A DNA stretch of 64,000 nt from Nostoc desertorum CM1-VF14 (GCA_019359245.1 JAHHHR010000004.1:210708-274707), one strand, 5' to 3'; positions 27,651 to 37,433 are shown, counted from the stretch's first letter. Notes: generated from the sequence alone by a model not told the origin. Translations and numbers: made by a program.

Positions 27651-28333
27651 ATTTTTTGTTCCTAAAGTATGTTAATTAGTGATTATTTATTGCTTTGCTC
27701 GAGGAGCGCTGCAATATCTATAGATTACTTTTAGACAAATTTTTATGCTTCTATCTGACGATGTTTTTATGAAGAATATTTGTATCCGTTGTACATAGTT
27801 ATTTAAAGTTTAAATTCATCTTTGAGAATTCAAGTAATATCCAAAAGATGGAAAAGAATCATTCTATTGTTCTATCTTGAGAGAAAATCATTGACTATCT
27901 CAGCTAAAACACCAATTCAGTGGTTATTAGTACTTGCATAAGTTTAAGTAGTTTTTTATACGTTAGAAAGGCAATTACTTAAGTCATAGTTAGAAACAAC
28001 TTGCACAACAAAATAGCTTAAATCTCGGCAAATCTTCTAAGATTCGGTGCTTGCGGCACAAAAAGTTGTCACAAAACTTATGCGGAAATAAACATAATTT
28101 TTCAAGTTTTAACTGAAGAGTAGTTTAGCTAGTGCAAAAAGGCAGAGAGAAGTCCAAAAAAGAGGCAGCAACAAAGCTTGTAAATTAAGCTTTTGTTACC
28201 TCTTTCAACTGGATAGCTATTTTCGCAATGCTGCACTAGTAAAACTTGTGACTAATTTCTGAGCAAAGACAGCAGGAACAAGTATTTACGTTTATTTTTG
28301 GCTTCTTACTTACAGCTATTGATGAAGGGATTT
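27651..28333. other. Intergenic gap with a strong orphan hairpin
   Basis: No ORF is supported between csbD (minus) and the small membrane protein gene (plus). A long imperfect stem-loop is present at 28159-28205 (see separate entry) and could be the end of an unannotated small RNA. Confidence 0.4.
28159..28205 (+). terminator. Orphan stem-loop, possible sRNA terminator
   Basis: AAAGAGG, GCAACAA and AAGCTT (28159-28179) pair with AAGCTT, TTGTTAC and CCTCTTT (28187-28205) with one bulge and one mismatch. The loop is GTAAATT. No gene ends here on the plus strand, so it would terminate an unknown transcript, or be a structured element of the downstream 5' UTR. Confidence 0.4.
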
Positions 28334-28561
28334 ATGCGATCGCATTCTACTACTCAACTAACGACCAGTTCTCAATATGTAGATTCTAGGATGCAAACTG
28401 ATGAATCTGTTAACATTTTTATCGGATTTTCTATTTTGATTCTAATGGTTATATATGCGGGGTTTAATATCTATAAGAAACACCGCGCTGCTGTTCTTTG
28501 CCAGCAAATTGCCTCATTAGAGAAACTGTGGCATTTGAATATTAAGAAAAGAAAAGCTTGA
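28334..28561 (+). CDS. Small single-span membrane protein, unknown function
   Basis: The frame encodes about 75 residues, with one transmembrane helix (FIGFSILILMVIYAGFNIY) and a basic cytoplasmic tail (LEKLWHLNIKKRKA). The ATG at 28334 is chosen since AAGGGA lies 5 nt upstream; ATG 28322 and TTG 28298 are longer in-frame options. It ends 22 nt before the TPR protein gene and may be cotranscribed. Not recognised. Confidence 0.5.
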   Translation: MRSHSTTQLTTSSQYVDSRMQTDESVNIFIGFSILILMVIYAGFNIYKKHRAAVLCQQIASLEKLWHLNIKKRKA

Positions 28562-28583
28562 AAAAAAGAATATAAATAATGAA

Positions 28584-30212
28584 ATGAAATACTTATTGAT
28601 AGTTTGGGTGCTTATACTCTCTTTAATCGCTCCTAGTGCGGTGATAGCTCAAACAAGACAGCCCTATACTTTAATATCTGGACTTGGCACAATCCACCAT
28701 CCAGTTTCCACTGCTAATCCCCAAGCGCAAGAGTTTTTCGATCAGGGATTAAATTTAATTTACGCTTTTAATCATGATGAGGCGGTGCGTTCTTTTCAAT
28801 ACGCTGCCAAACTCGATTCGCATTTGGCGATCGCATATTGGGGTATCGCTCTAGCTCTAGGCCCTAATATTAACTTAGCAATCGACCCCAACCGAGAATT
28901 AGCTGCTTACCAAGCGGTACAGCAAGCTTTAGCACTTTCCACCCAAGCATCTGCCCAAGAACGAGACTACATTACCGTTTTAGCAAAACGTTACTCCCAA
29001 GATCCTGATGCAGATTTGTTTCAACTAGCGGTAGACTACGCAAAAGCAATGGCAACCCTAGTCAAGCGCTATCCAGATGATTTGGATGCGGCGACGCTTT
29101 ACGCTGAAAGTTTAATGGATTTGCATCCTTGGCAGCACTGGACTAAAGATGGCAAGCCACAGCCAGATACAGAAGAAATTGTAGCTATTTTAGAATCTGT
29201 TCTCAAACGTAACCCGAATCATACCGGAGCTAATCATTACTATATTCATGCAGTGGAAGCCTCACTTTCCCCAGAACGGGCCCTTGTGAGTGCCAAAATA
29301 CTAGGAACCCTAGCACCAACAGCCGGACACTTGGTACATATGCCAAGTCATATTTATTTTCGTGTAGGAGATTATGAAGGGGCAATGCAGGCAAACGAGC
29401 AGGCGATCGCACAAGATGATATTTACATCAATAAATATCAAGTCCAGGGCACTTACCCCATGATGTACTACAACCACAACATAGATTTCCTTATGGTGGC
29501 TAGCAGTATGGCAGGAAGATATGAAGATGCTCTCAAATCGGCAGAGAAGTTAGTTGCAAATGCTACTTCTATTGACCCGTATGCACCCATGCTTGAGGGA
29601 TTTTTGGGCAGTAAAATGCTGATTCAGACACGCTTTAGTGACTGGGATGCCATCTTAAAAACTCCTGCCCCCGATGCTAAATTGCCTACTACCACAGCAC
29701 TTTGGCATTTTGCTCGTGGCATGGCGAGAGCAGCCACAGGCAAACTTGAAGATGCAGCAAGTGAAAGTCGGGCATTACTTGCCGCCAAACAGGGAATTTC
29801 CACCGAAGCAACCATTGGATTTAGTCCTGCCAGTCGCATTTTAGACATTGCTTCAGAAGTTCTAAACGCCAAAATTGCTAGAGAAAAGCATGATTATGAA
29901 TCTGCTATTCAATTGTTAGAAAAAGCGGTGGCAGCAGAAGATGCCCTCGATTACGTGGAACCACCAGATTGGTATTTACCCACACGGGAATCTTTGGGCA
30001 GTGTGCTTTTAGCTAAGGGTGACTATGTACAGGCTGAGAAAGTCTTTCGTGCTGATCTAAAAAAGTATCCCCATAATGGGCGCTCTCTATTTGGCTTACA
30101 GGCAAGTTTGCAAGCACTGGGTAAAGATGAAGCTGCTCAACTTGTCAAAGCCGAATTGGAAACAGCTTGGAAAGGTGATAATAAGGAACTTGACATAGCC
30201 AAAATGTATTAA
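28584..30212 (+). CDS. Exported TPR-repeat protein
   Basis: The 542-aa protein has a clear signal peptide (about 1-22, ending VIAQ). Tetratricopeptide-like repeats follow, including AQEFFDQGLNLIYAFNHDEAVRSFQYAAKLDSHLAIAYWGIALA and a C-terminal pair (LEKAVAAEDA, GDYVQAEKVFRADLKKYPHNGRSLFGL). The conserved HMPSHIYFRVGDYEGAMQANEQAI segment is characteristic of a bacterial TPR family of unknown function. It probably acts in the periplasm or on the cell surface. Confidence 0.85.
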   Translation: MKYLLIVWVLILSLIAPSAVIAQTRQPYTLISGLGTIHHPVSTANPQAQEFFDQGLNLIYAFNHDEAVRSFQYAAKLDSHLAIAYWGIALALGPNINLAIDPNRELAAYQAVQQALALSTQASAQERDYITVLAKRYSQDPDADLFQLAVDYAKAMATLVKRYPDDLDAATLYAESLMDLHPWQHWTKDGKPQPDTEEIVAILESVLKRNPNHTGANHYYIHAVEASLSPERALVSAKILGTLAPTAGHLVHMPSHIYFRVGDYEGAMQANEQAIAQDDIYINKYQVQGTYPMMYYNHNIDFLMVASSMAGRYEDALKSAEKLVANATSIDPYAPMLEGFLGSKMLIQTRFSDWDAILKTPAPDAKLPTTTALWHFARGMARAATGKLEDAASESRALLAAKQGISTEATIGFSPASRILDIASEVLNAKIAREKHDYESAIQLLEKAVAAEDALDYVEPPDWYLPTRESLGSVLLAKGDYVQAEKVFRADLKKYPHNGRSLFGLQASLQALGKDEAAQLVKAELETAWKGDNKELDIAKMY

Positions 30213-30556
30213 GCCTCTTTACTTGACATCCCCCACTTCCCCTGCCTCCCCTGCCTCCCCTACCTCCCCTGCTCACTTTATTGTTGCCTGACTTTGCCTT
30301 TCATATTAAAATTTGGGAGTAATACTTTGTGGTTAATGCAGTCAAACGTTCAATTCGGATATTAAAGCATCATTGCTTAATTATCTGTTAACTATCTACT
30401 GGATGCAGAGAGTTGGCTCATATGTCATCCTAGATTAGGAGAGTTAATTTAGTGATGTCTTTGGTTTTAGTATTGAAAGGCTTTTTTCCTTTTAGTATTT
30501 ACAGACTTATCAGAGAAATTAAAATCTCTACACAGTGATGATTTTGGAGAGAATCG
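30213..30556. other. Intergenic C-rich repeat and long leader of the RNA-binding protein gene
   Basis: At 30230-30282 there is a C-rich string of CCCCTGCCTCC-like units, the same family as the coding linker at 49464-49600. The remaining 270 nt are A+T rich and include the leader of the RRM gene. Related cyanobacterial rbp genes have long, cold-responsive leaders, but no element is certain here. Confidence 0.5.
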
Positions 30557-30883
30557 ATGTCAATTTATGTAGGTAACCTCTCGTATGACGTTACACAAGA
30601 AGATTTAAGTGGTATTTTTGCAGAATATGGTACTGTAAAGCGAGTTCAAGTACCTACTGACCGTGAAACAGGACGTCCGCGAGGCTTTGCTTTTGTGGAA
30701 ATGGGAACTGAAGCGGAAGAAACAGCTGCTATTGAAGCCCTCGACGGTGCAGAGTGGATGGGTCGTGACCTGAAAGTGAATAAGGCTAAACCCAAGGAAG
30801 ATAGAGGTGATAGAGGTTCCTTTGGTGGTGGAAACCGAGGAGGATACGGCGGTGGCGGTGGCGGACGTGGCGGACGCTACTAA
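30557..30883 (+). CDS. rbp: RRM-type RNA-binding protein with Gly-rich tail
   Basis: The 108-aa protein is a single RRM with RNP2 IYVGNL (3-8) and RNP1 RGFAFVEM. A Gly/Arg-rich tail follows (about 84-108; [14 protein letters not shown]). Such Rbp proteins are usually cold-induced and bind single-stranded RNA. The next gene is rpsU, an arrangement conserved in Anabaena/Nostoc (rbpA with rpsU). A hairpin with eight T bases separates the two, so readthrough or a separate promoter would control rpsU. Confidence 0.95.
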   Translation: MSIYVGNLSYDVTQEDLSGIFAEYGTVKRVQVPTDRETGRPRGFAFVEMGTEAEETAAIEALDGAEWMGRDLKVNKAKPKEDRGDRGSFGGGNRGGYGGGGGGRGGRY

Positions 30884-30917
30884 CCTTGGAAACAAAAAAA
30901 ATTACCAAGAGTCTTAA

Positions 30918-30948
30918 GGTCAGACAAACAACAGTCTGTCTTTTTTTT
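30918..30948 (+). terminator. Terminator or attenuator between rbp and rpsU
   Basis: CAGAC (30921-30925) pairs with GTCTG (30934-30938), followed by eight T bases (30941-30948). It lies 37 nt after the rbp stop and 54 nt before rpsU. The stem is short, so partial readthrough is plausible. Confidence 0.7.
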
Positions 30949-31001
30949 GTAATGTTACCGCCTGCATACCCATTGATTAAGTCAACTTAGTAGGAGAAAT
31001 A

Positions 31002-31190
31002 ATGACCCAAGTAATTGTCGGTGACAATGAACACATTGAATCAGCCTTACGACGATTTAAGCGAGAAGTTTCCAAGGCTGGAATTTTTCCAGACATGAGA
31101 AAGCATCGTCATTTTGAAACACCCTTAGAAAAACGCAAGCGCAAAGAAGTTGCCAAGCACAGACAGAGTAAGAGAAGTTTTCGTAACTAA
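31002..31190 (+). CDS. rpsU: 30S ribosomal protein S21
   Basis: The 62-aa basic protein matches bS21: [22 protein letters not shown] followed by an Arg/Lys-rich tail ([18 protein letters not shown]). It sits in the small subunit platform near the anti-Shine-Dalgarno sequence. TAGGAGAAATA precedes the ATG. Confidence 0.96.
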   Translation: MTQVIVGDNEHIESALRRFKREVSKAGIFPDMRKHRHFETPLEKRKRKEVAKHRQSKRSFRN

Positions 31191-31208
31191 GGGCTGACAT
31201 AAATATAA

Positions 31209-31340
31209 AGCAATAGACTTGGGTTAGTGATATTTCGTCTCGGAAGATCCCCCCAACCCCCCCTAAAAAAGGGGGGCTTAATCCCCTCCATTTTAAGGAG
31301 GGTTAGGGAGGATAAAGCCTTAATCCAAGCAGCGTATTCA
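31209..31340. repeat. MITE-like repeat after rpsU
   Basis: The ends carry related inverted strings: CAATAGACTTGGGTTA on the left, and the reverse complement of the right end reads GAATACGCTGCTTGGATTA. Inside are GGGGGTT/AACCCCCC-type paired blocks around 31250-31310. It resembles the MITE at 63476-63608 in layout but is less perfect. A 64-codon open frame here is not a gene. Confidence 0.4.
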
Positions 31341-31350
31341 GATATAAACG

Positions 31351-31379
31351 AAAACCCTCATAGAACCTATGAGGGTTTT
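31351..31379 (+). terminator. Strong intrinsic terminator after rpsU
   Basis: A perfect 13-bp stem (AAAACCCTCATAG with its complement) encloses a 3-nt AAC loop, and the stem ends in TTTT. It is 160 nt after the rpsU stop and probably ends the rbp-rpsU unit. Confidence 0.8.
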
Positions 31380-31451
31380 CCTTTGCCTATTTTAAAATCA
31401 GGAAATCTCAAGAAACGCTAAAATCAAGTCATTCTTTGTATTGTAGCGGTT

Positions 31452-33212
31452 GTGTCCCACATCACTCAGAGTGCGGTTCACTGCATAAATCCTGATTGTC
31501 AACGTCCTTATCCCCAGCCTTGGGGAAACAAATTTTGCAACAGTTGTGGCGCACCGCTAGAGCTGTTAGACCGCTATGTTCCACTTCAGCCATTGGGATC
31601 GGGAGGATTTGCTCAAATTTACACGGTTTGGGATCAAAAAACTCAAACAGAGAAGGTGCTGAAAGTATTGGTAGAAGATTCACCAAAGGCACTGGAGTTA
31701 TTTACCCAAGAGGCGGCGGTTTTATCTAATTTGCACCATCCAGGTGTCCCCAAAGTCGATGCCGAAGGGTATTTTCAGGTACAACTGTTTAACCCCAAGC
31801 CGCACCAGCTACCTTGTCTGGTAATGGAAAAAATCAATGGGCGGACTTTAGAGGAGATATTAAAAAAGTTTCCCCAAGGGTGTCCAGAGAGTTTGGTTTT
31901 AAACTGGTTTGCCCAAGCTGTACAGATTTTACAAGAATTACACAAACGTCAGATTATCCACCGGGATATTAAACCTTCTAATTTAATGCTGGGCAACTCT
32001 TCGCCAACTGTACCCCCCCCTCAAGGGCAAATAGAGGGCGATCGCTTGGTACTAATTGATTTTGGTGGGGCAAAACAATTTAGCCCCTCTAAGCTGCGTT
32101 CTCAGTCTAGTTCCACGCGATTATTCTCTTCTGGCTACAGTCCACCAGAACAAGTGACTGGAGGTATTGTCGGACCGAGTGCCGATTTTTATGCCCTTGG
32201 TCGAACAATGATTGAACTACTCACAGGTAAATACCCGCTAGAGTTAGAAGATCAGCAAACGGGGAAATTGAGGTGGCGAAATACGGTAAATGTCAATCCC
32301 CAATTGGCAGATTTGCTGGATGAGATGGTGCAAGAGGATGTGCGATCGCGTCCAGCAAATGCAGCTATGATTCAAAAACGTTTGGCGAAGATTTCTCAAC
32401 CATTACCGCCGCCAGGATTATTTGCCCAACTACGAAACAAGGGTAACCAAGCTTCAACGCAAGTTTCCCAGAGATATACACAGTCAATACAAGCTATTAA
32501 ACAAGGTTTAGCTAACTTTAGCCAAGCTGTAACTAAAACCGTTACTTTCATCGCTCAGGCAATCATCAAAATTTTGCAAGCTTGTTTGGCGACGATTTGG
32601 GCGATGATCCTGGCTTATGTTGGCGCTTGTTTTGGTGCGATCGCAGGTTTTATTTTGGCATATCGCACAAGCTTGGGTCGTCAGATTGTGGAATTTATTG
32701 GGAGTCAGCTAAACCAATTAGTGCCAAATACTCAACCCGTTTTCGGGACAGATATTTTGGTGTACGTCGCAGCAGGCTGGGGAACTGCTTGGGGACTGAC
32801 AGTATCCGGGTGTTTTGGTCAACGGCGGCGCTTTTTAGTGGCATCGCTGATGGGCATAATTAGCTATGGCTTCGGCTGGTTGATTTTGCAATTAATCACA
32901 CCAAAAGATAGCGGTGAGGGCTTAGTGGCAGTAATTTTAGTGGCAGTTTGCCTACTCACCTTGAGTTTAGGTTTTCGCAGCCATCACATAGTCTACGCCG
33001 TGTTTGCTGCCTTTGGTAGTGCCAGCGCCTATGCCGTTTTAATTCTTTTTAGGTTAGCGCCTCGGATCTTCCAATTCTCTAGTCAACCGGGCTGGTCAGA
33101 GTTACAGCTACCTCTGATTTTTTTTGGTTCTGTAGGCTTCTTTATCAGCTTTTGGTTAGCAGTGACTTACTACCTAATTGTTCCTGGATTGCGCTTTTTA
33201 GGGTGGCGATAA
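31452..33212 (+). CDS. Zinc-ribbon Ser/Thr protein kinase with membrane tail
   Basis: The 586-aa protein starts with a four-Cys zinc ribbon (C11, C16, C29, C32). A Hanks kinase follows (about 42-320) with GSGGFAQIY, HRDIKPSNLM and DFGGAK. The second half has a linker and about six hydrophobic helices (390-580). This four-Cys plus kinase layout is a recurring cyanobacterial type. GTG is the start at 31452; no ATG fits the conserved Cys motif better. The membrane segment may sense envelope conditions. Confidence 0.9.
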   Translation: MSHITQSAVHCINPDCQRPYPQPWGNKFCNSCGAPLELLDRYVPLQPLGSGGFAQIYTVWDQKTQTEKVLKVLVEDSPKALELFTQEAAVLSNLHHPGVPKVDAEGYFQVQLFNPKPHQLPCLVMEKINGRTLEEILKKFPQGCPESLVLNWFAQAVQILQELHKRQIIHRDIKPSNLMLGNSSPTVPPPQGQIEGDRLVLIDFGGAKQFSPSKLRSQSSSTRLFSSGYSPPEQVTGGIVGPSADFYALGRTMIELLTGKYPLELEDQQTGKLRWRNTVNVNPQLADLLDEMVQEDVRSRPANAAMIQKRLAKISQPLPPPGLFAQLRNKGNQASTQVSQRYTQSIQAIKQGLANFSQAVTKTVTFIAQAIIKILQACLATIWAMILAYVGACFGAIAGFILAYRTSLGRQIVEFIGSQLNQLVPNTQPVFGTDILVYVAAGWGTAWGLTVSGCFGQRRRFLVASLMGIISYGFGWLILQLITPKDSGEGLVAVILVAVCLLTLSLGFRSHHIVYAVFAAFGSASAYAVLILFRLAPRIFQFSSQPGWSELQLPLIFFGSVGFFISFWLAVTYYLIVPGLRFLGWR

Positions 33213-33392
33213 AAGAGATATGCAATATGCTGTGGGTTGTGAGCCTCCCATCATATTGTATTGGTGTCGCGCTCGTACAGTTTCAGAATGAAAGCTCAAG
33301 CAATTAAAGATCGGCTTGAGCTTTCATTTTATTTTTGGGGAATATTGTATTGTTGTAGAAACTTAATTTTAATAAATTTGGAAATTGTATCT

Positions 33393-34019
33393 ATGACACA
33401 TCTATTTGCTAAAACAGCTATTGGTATGGTGACCACTACTGGTTTAATGTTAGCGATCGCCATAACCACTAACGACCTAGCTCATGCTGCTGAGTTCCAA
33501 TTTAACTGGAAAGGAGACACTGGTTATTCAGCTAAAGGTTTATTTAACTACGATACAACAAATGCTCCAAGCGTCATTTCTGAAGCAGGTTTGGGAGCTA
33601 CGAATAATTTGCAGTCTCTCTCAATTTCCTTCTTTGATCCCTTGAGTACTTTAATAAATAGTTTCACTCCAGTGCTTAGTAGTGTATCTAACTACAGCTT
33701 TTTGAGATTCAACTTTGATAACACTAAAGAGCAAATCTTTGGCCCATTTGATATCGGCAAGGATGATAGTTCTCCTGGTGACACATGGCTTAATAATAAT
33801 CTTGCACTTATAGACCAAGGTTTTAGCAATGAAGTTCTAGCTAAAGAATTTGGTTTTAACAATAGAGATGCAGCAGGCACAAAGCAAATACTAGATTTAA
33901 GCAACAATTCGGTTCAGGTATCGAAAGTCCCCGAAGGAAGCATAATTATAGGTTTACTAGCAGTGTGTAGTTTTGGATTTACCCTCAAGCAGAAATTCAC
34001 TCTAAAATCCAAAATCTAA
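33393..34019 (+). CDS. PEP-CTERM-like exported protein
   Basis: The 208-aa protein has a signal peptide (MTHLFAKTAIGMVTTTGLMLAIA, cleavage near AHAAEF). The body is short, Asn/Ser-rich and beta-rich. It ends with VPEGS, a hydrophobic helix (IIIGLLAVCSFGF) and a basic tail, which is the PEP-CTERM layout used for exosortase-dependent sorting. The ATG at 33393 is chosen because the signal peptide starts there; the 44 upstream codons of the longer frame are not protein-like. Confidence 0.75.
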   Translation: MTHLFAKTAIGMVTTTGLMLAIAITTNDLAHAAEFQFNWKGDTGYSAKGLFNYDTTNAPSVISEAGLGATNNLQSLSISFFDPLSTLINSFTPVLSSVSNYSFLRFNFDNTKEQIFGPFDIGKDDSSPGDTWLNNNLALIDQGFSNEVLAKEFGFNNRDAAGTKQILDLSNNSVQVSKVPEGSIIIGLLAVCSFGFTLKQKFTLKSKI

Positions 34020-34072
34020 AATTGCTAAGTGTTACTTTACAAGGATAAAGAAAAAAGTCGGAGGCGATCGCT

Positions 34073-35311
34073 ATGGTATCAGTCAGCGATGCACAAGCAA
34101 TTATTTTAAATTTAGTACAACCATTGGATCACCAGCGTGATACAGAAGTTGTCAATTTATTAGTAGCAGATAGTCGGATTTTGGCAGAACCTGTCACCAG
34201 TTCGCTAGATTTTCCCCATTGGGATAATTCGGCAATGGATGGCTACGCAGTTCGCTACGAAGATGTACAGCATAGCAGCGAAAACCCAGCCGTTTTAGAA
34301 ATTGTTGAAGATATTCCGGCTGGGTATCAGCCCAAATCTACGATTCAACCGGGGCAAACTGCGCGGATTTTTACAGGTGCAGTGATCCCAGCCGGTGCGG
34401 ATACTGTAGTCATGCAAGAAAAGACACGCCGCGAGGAAAACCGTGTATTTATTCTGGATGCGCCAAAACCGCAAGAATTTGTCAGACACAAAGCATCTTT
34501 TTATCAATCTGGAACACAATTACTACCAGCAGGAATTAAGTTAAATGCCCCAGAAATAGCCGTATTGGCGGCAGCACAATGTCCACAAGTAAGTGTTTAC
34601 CGCCGTCCGCGTGTGGCAATTTTTTCCACTGGTGATGAGTTGATGACAGTTGATCAACCCTTGCAACCAGGGCAAATTGTGGATTCTAATCAGTATGCGC
34701 TAGCAGCTTTGGTGAGGCAAATTGGCGCAGAACCATTACTTTTAGGCATTGTCAAAGATGATCCAGTTGCTTTAGAGAAAGTCATTACCCACGCCGTTGC
34801 GATCGCTGATATAGTTCTGTCTTCTGGTGGTGTCTCAGTGGGAGATTATGACTATGTTGATAAAATTTTAGAGTCACTAAGAGCAAAAATCCACATTCGA
34901 TCTGTGGAAATGAGGCCGGGGAAACCCCTTACCGTCGCCACTTTCCCAACTCAAAACTCCCCGCTCTATTTTGGTTTACCAGGAAACCCTGCTGCTGTGT
35001 TGGTGACATTTTGGCGGTTTGTGCTACCAGCAATCAAGAAACTTTCGGGAATTACTGAAGGTTGGGAACCAGTCTTTTTGAAAGTGCGATCGCATCATGA
35101 GTTGCGATCAAATGGCAAGCGCGAAACTTACCTTTGGGGTAAATTGCATTTGATTGATGGAGTATACGAATTTCATCAAGCTGATGGTAGTCAAAGTTCC
35201 GGCAATTTAATTAATTTAGCTCAAACCAATGCTTTAGCTGTTCTCCCGGTGGGTAAAACATTAATTTACCCGCAAGAAGAGGTGCAAGTTTTGCAGCTTA
35301 GTAACAAGTAA
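34073..35311 (+). CDS. moeA: Molybdopterin molybdenumtransferase
   Basis: The 412-aa protein inserts molybdenum into adenylylated molybdopterin. Domain landmarks: FPHWDNSAMDGYAVR, IFTGAVIPAGADTVVMQE, the MoCF-binding segment STGDELM, SSGGVSVGDYDYV and GLPGNPAAVLVTF, and a C-terminal MoeA domain IV. Length is normal. Convergent with the aminotransferase gene at 35412. Confidence 0.96.
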   Translation: MVSVSDAQAIILNLVQPLDHQRDTEVVNLLVADSRILAEPVTSSLDFPHWDNSAMDGYAVRYEDVQHSSENPAVLEIVEDIPAGYQPKSTIQPGQTARIFTGAVIPAGADTVVMQEKTRREENRVFILDAPKPQEFVRHKASFYQSGTQLLPAGIKLNAPEIAVLAAAQCPQVSVYRRPRVAIFSTGDELMTVDQPLQPGQIVDSNQYALAALVRQIGAEPLLLGIVKDDPVALEKVITHAVAIADIVLSSGGVSVGDYDYVDKILESLRAKIHIRSVEMRPGKPLTVATFPTQNSPLYFGLPGNPAAVLVTFWRFVLPAIKKLSGITEGWEPVFLKVRSHHELRSNGKRETYLWGKLHLIDGVYEFHQADGSQSSGNLINLAQTNALAVLPVGKTLIYPQEEVQVLQLSNK

Positions 35312-35317
35312 TAGGAA

Positions 35318-35405
35318 GTGGGGAGTGGGGAGAAGAGGCAGGGGAGCAGGGAGCAGGGAGCAGAGGGGAAAGAGATAATTTTAATTCTCCCCCTTGCCCC
35401 ATGCC
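35318..35405. repeat. G-rich intergenic repeat between convergent genes
   Basis: GGGGAGTGGGGAG, GGCAGGGGAGCAGGGAGCAGGGAGCA and similar strings form the reverse complement of the C-rich repeat family seen at 30230-30282, 43540-43580 and inside the GH65-PGM gene. Confidence 0.6.
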
Positions 35406-35411
35406 CAATTT

Positions 35412-36644
35412 TTAAAATACCTGCTCAAAAGCTTCAATCAAGCTGTTAACTTCTTCAAGGGTGTTGTAATGCACCATACTCACCCGGACTATTCCACCTT
35501 GGGATGCTAAACCCAGGTAATCAATCAGCCGTTTAGCATAAAAGTCTCCGTAGCGAATTGCAATATAATGTTGGTCAATTTTTGCCGGAATGCTTGAGCT
35601 ATTCACTCCATCTACTACAAAAGAGATAGTTGGCACACGAAATTGACGGTCAGCTTTTGATTGACCAATTACTCGCACATTAGATTTGCTGTTGAGGTAA
35701 TTTAGCAGGCGATCGCTAATATGTTCTTCATGCATGCTAATTAAATCAAACGCCTGTACCATTTGATTTCTCAAATCAGGTGCAGTTTGATTGCCGTAGT
35801 GCAGTTGTGCTAACTCACTTAAATAATCACATAAACCCAACATCCCATAACTCAATTCAAAATTGACATTCCCTAACTGAAATTTATAAGGTATATCTGT
35901 TTGCTCAATAAAATAATGATTAAGTCCAGGTAATCTTAATAAATGCTCTTCTTTGCCATAAAGTAAAGCATGATGTGGCCCATAGACTTTATAACAACTC
36001 AAAGTATAAAAATCAACATCCAAATCTTGGACATCAATTAATCTATGGGGTGCATAAGCTACACCATCGACACAAATCATCGCCTTGCGATCGTGTACAA
36101 ATGCAGCAATTTCTTTAATAGGATTGATTGTTCCCAAAACATTAGAAGCATGAGTCAAGGCTACTAGTTTTGTACGCTGACTCATCAATGGTTCTAAATC
36201 TTCTAAATGAAGTTCCAAGGTATCTGGGCGAATTTGCCACACTTTAACCTTCATTCCTTGTTTTTCAAGAGCAACCCAAGCACCAATATTGGCCTCATGG
36301 TCACAATTAGTAACAATAATTTCATCACCAGGGGTAAAGGTTTGACCCAAACAAATCGAAAGAACTTTCAACATCATTGTGGTAGATGGGCCCATAACCA
36401 CTTCTTTATAAGAATTGGCATTAATGAAAGTAGCCATCCCCCTAGTTGCTAAAGCCAATCGTTCTCCTGCAAGTTGAGAAACTGCATAAGAAGCTCCCAA
36501 CTGGACATCAGAAGTCAGAAGAAACTCGCTAATTCTATCTACTACTTTTTTCAGGGTTTGTGATCCGCCAGCATTATCAAAAAAAGTCCATTCACCAGCT
36601 AGGGCGGGAAAATATTGCCGAACTTTATCAAGATTCAGGAGCAT
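35412..36644 (-). CDS. Class V aminotransferase, cysteine desulfurase-like
   Basis: The 410-aa PLP enzyme has FFDNAGGSQTL at the N-terminus, THASNVLGTINPI, DGVAYAPHRLIDV, and the Schiff-base Lys in SCYKVYGPH. It matches the cysteine-desulfurase-like subfamily that lacks the mobile catalytic Cys loop of IscS/SufS, so the real substrate is uncertain. No Suf or Isc genes are nearby. It is convergent with moeA. Confidence 0.85.
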   Translation of the reverse strand: MLLNLDKVRQYFPALAGEWTFFDNAGGSQTLKKVVDRISEFLLTSDVQLGASYAVSQLAGERLALATRGMATFINANSYKEVVMGPSTTMMLKVLSICLGQTFTPGDEIIVTNCDHEANIGAWVALEKQGMKVKVWQIRPDTLELHLEDLEPLMSQRTKLVALTHASNVLGTINPIKEIAAFVHDRKAMICVDGVAYAPHRLIDVQDLDVDFYTLSCYKVYGPHHALLYGKEEHLLRLPGLNHYFIEQTDIPYKFQLGNVNFELSYGMLGLCDYLSELAQLHYGNQTAPDLRNQMVQAFDLISMHEEHISDRLLNYLNSKSNVRVIGQSKADRQFRVPTISFVVDGVNSSSIPAKIDQHYIAIRYGDFYAKRLIDYLGLASQGGIVRVSMVHYNTLEEVNSLIEAFEQVF

Positions 36645-37110
36645 AGTATAAGTTTTTAGAGAATGTTCTTTATCTTTACCCTAGCCTACCTTTTGGCAAG
36701 CCGCCCAGAGAGCATCTACATTCTCTCTTGATGTTTACAGCTTGTTGTGCCAGTCTTCTGACTCTGCAATAATCTCTCTATAGGGGGTATATTTGGAGAC
36801 TCAAAGAAGATATTACTAAAATATAGTAGTTCCAGAATAGGTAAAGTATAGAAAAAAATAATTAACCACGGATAAACACGGTTACTCATAAAGACAAAGC
36901 ATTGCCGTGTACCTCATTCAAGTGAGAATCACTATATCTAAGTTATTGTAAGGATTAATGTCTTGATTCTTCACAATTCTCGCCAGTTTTATTTGATAAA
37001 TTTAAGGTAGAGTCAAAGCAACTATTGTTTTGATTCAGGTGAAGATCGTTGAAGCAAGAATCACGCGATTTTGAGTCGTGTGAGATTCAATGAAAACAAA
37101 GGAACGAGCT
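36645..37110. other. 466-bp intergenic region
   Basis: A+T-rich spacer between the divergent aminotransferase gene and the small protein gene at 37111. No ORF, RNA gene or clear repeat was found. TATAGGGGGTATAT near 36780 is the only striking string. Confidence 0.35.
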
Positions 37111-37332
37111 ATGAACATTACGGTTGAATACGACATTGATGTTATCAAGAAAGAAGCACTTCAACTTGTTAAAAAGAGACTTGTTAACCGTCAGCAGCCA
37201 ATTTATACCCTCTGTAAATATATTCATTATCGTGATTGGGTTAATTTTGAACTTGAGTTAGAAAAAAACGAATTTCTGCTTAGAGATAGAATTATCGATC
37301 TACTGAATCACGAATCGTGGGAAGATGATTGA
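37111..37332 (+). CDS. Small conserved-type hypothetical protein
   Basis: The 73-aa acidic/basic soluble protein (MNITVEYDIDVIKKEALQLVKKR, then CKYIHYRDWVNFELELEKNEFLLRDRIIDLL) is not recognised. It is helical and probably a small regulatory or scaffold protein. ATG 37111 is chosen because AAGGAACGAG lies upstream; the frame could start at 37090. A rho-independent hairpin follows at 37409-37433. Confidence 0.55.
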   Translation: MNITVEYDIDVIKKEALQLVKKRLVNRQQPIYTLCKYIHYRDWVNFELELEKNEFLLRDRIIDLLNHESWEDD

Positions 37333-37408
37333 GGCTACATCTAAAAGCTGAACCTTATTAGCAGCATTCCGATAAAATTAAAATTAAAAATTCATTTTCC
37401 AGCATTAA

Positions 37409-37433
37409 AAACCCTCGAATTAATTCGGGGGTT
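37409..37433 (+). terminator. Hairpin terminator after the small protein gene
   Basis: AACCCTCGAATT pairs with AATTCGGGGGTT with one G-T pair. It lies 77 nt past the stop codon at 37332. The following TATAAAC is only weakly T-rich. Confidence 0.6.

Noticed and set aside
31227..31421. 64-codon ORF after rpsU
   Set aside because: It covers a MITE-like repeat and a terminator hairpin.
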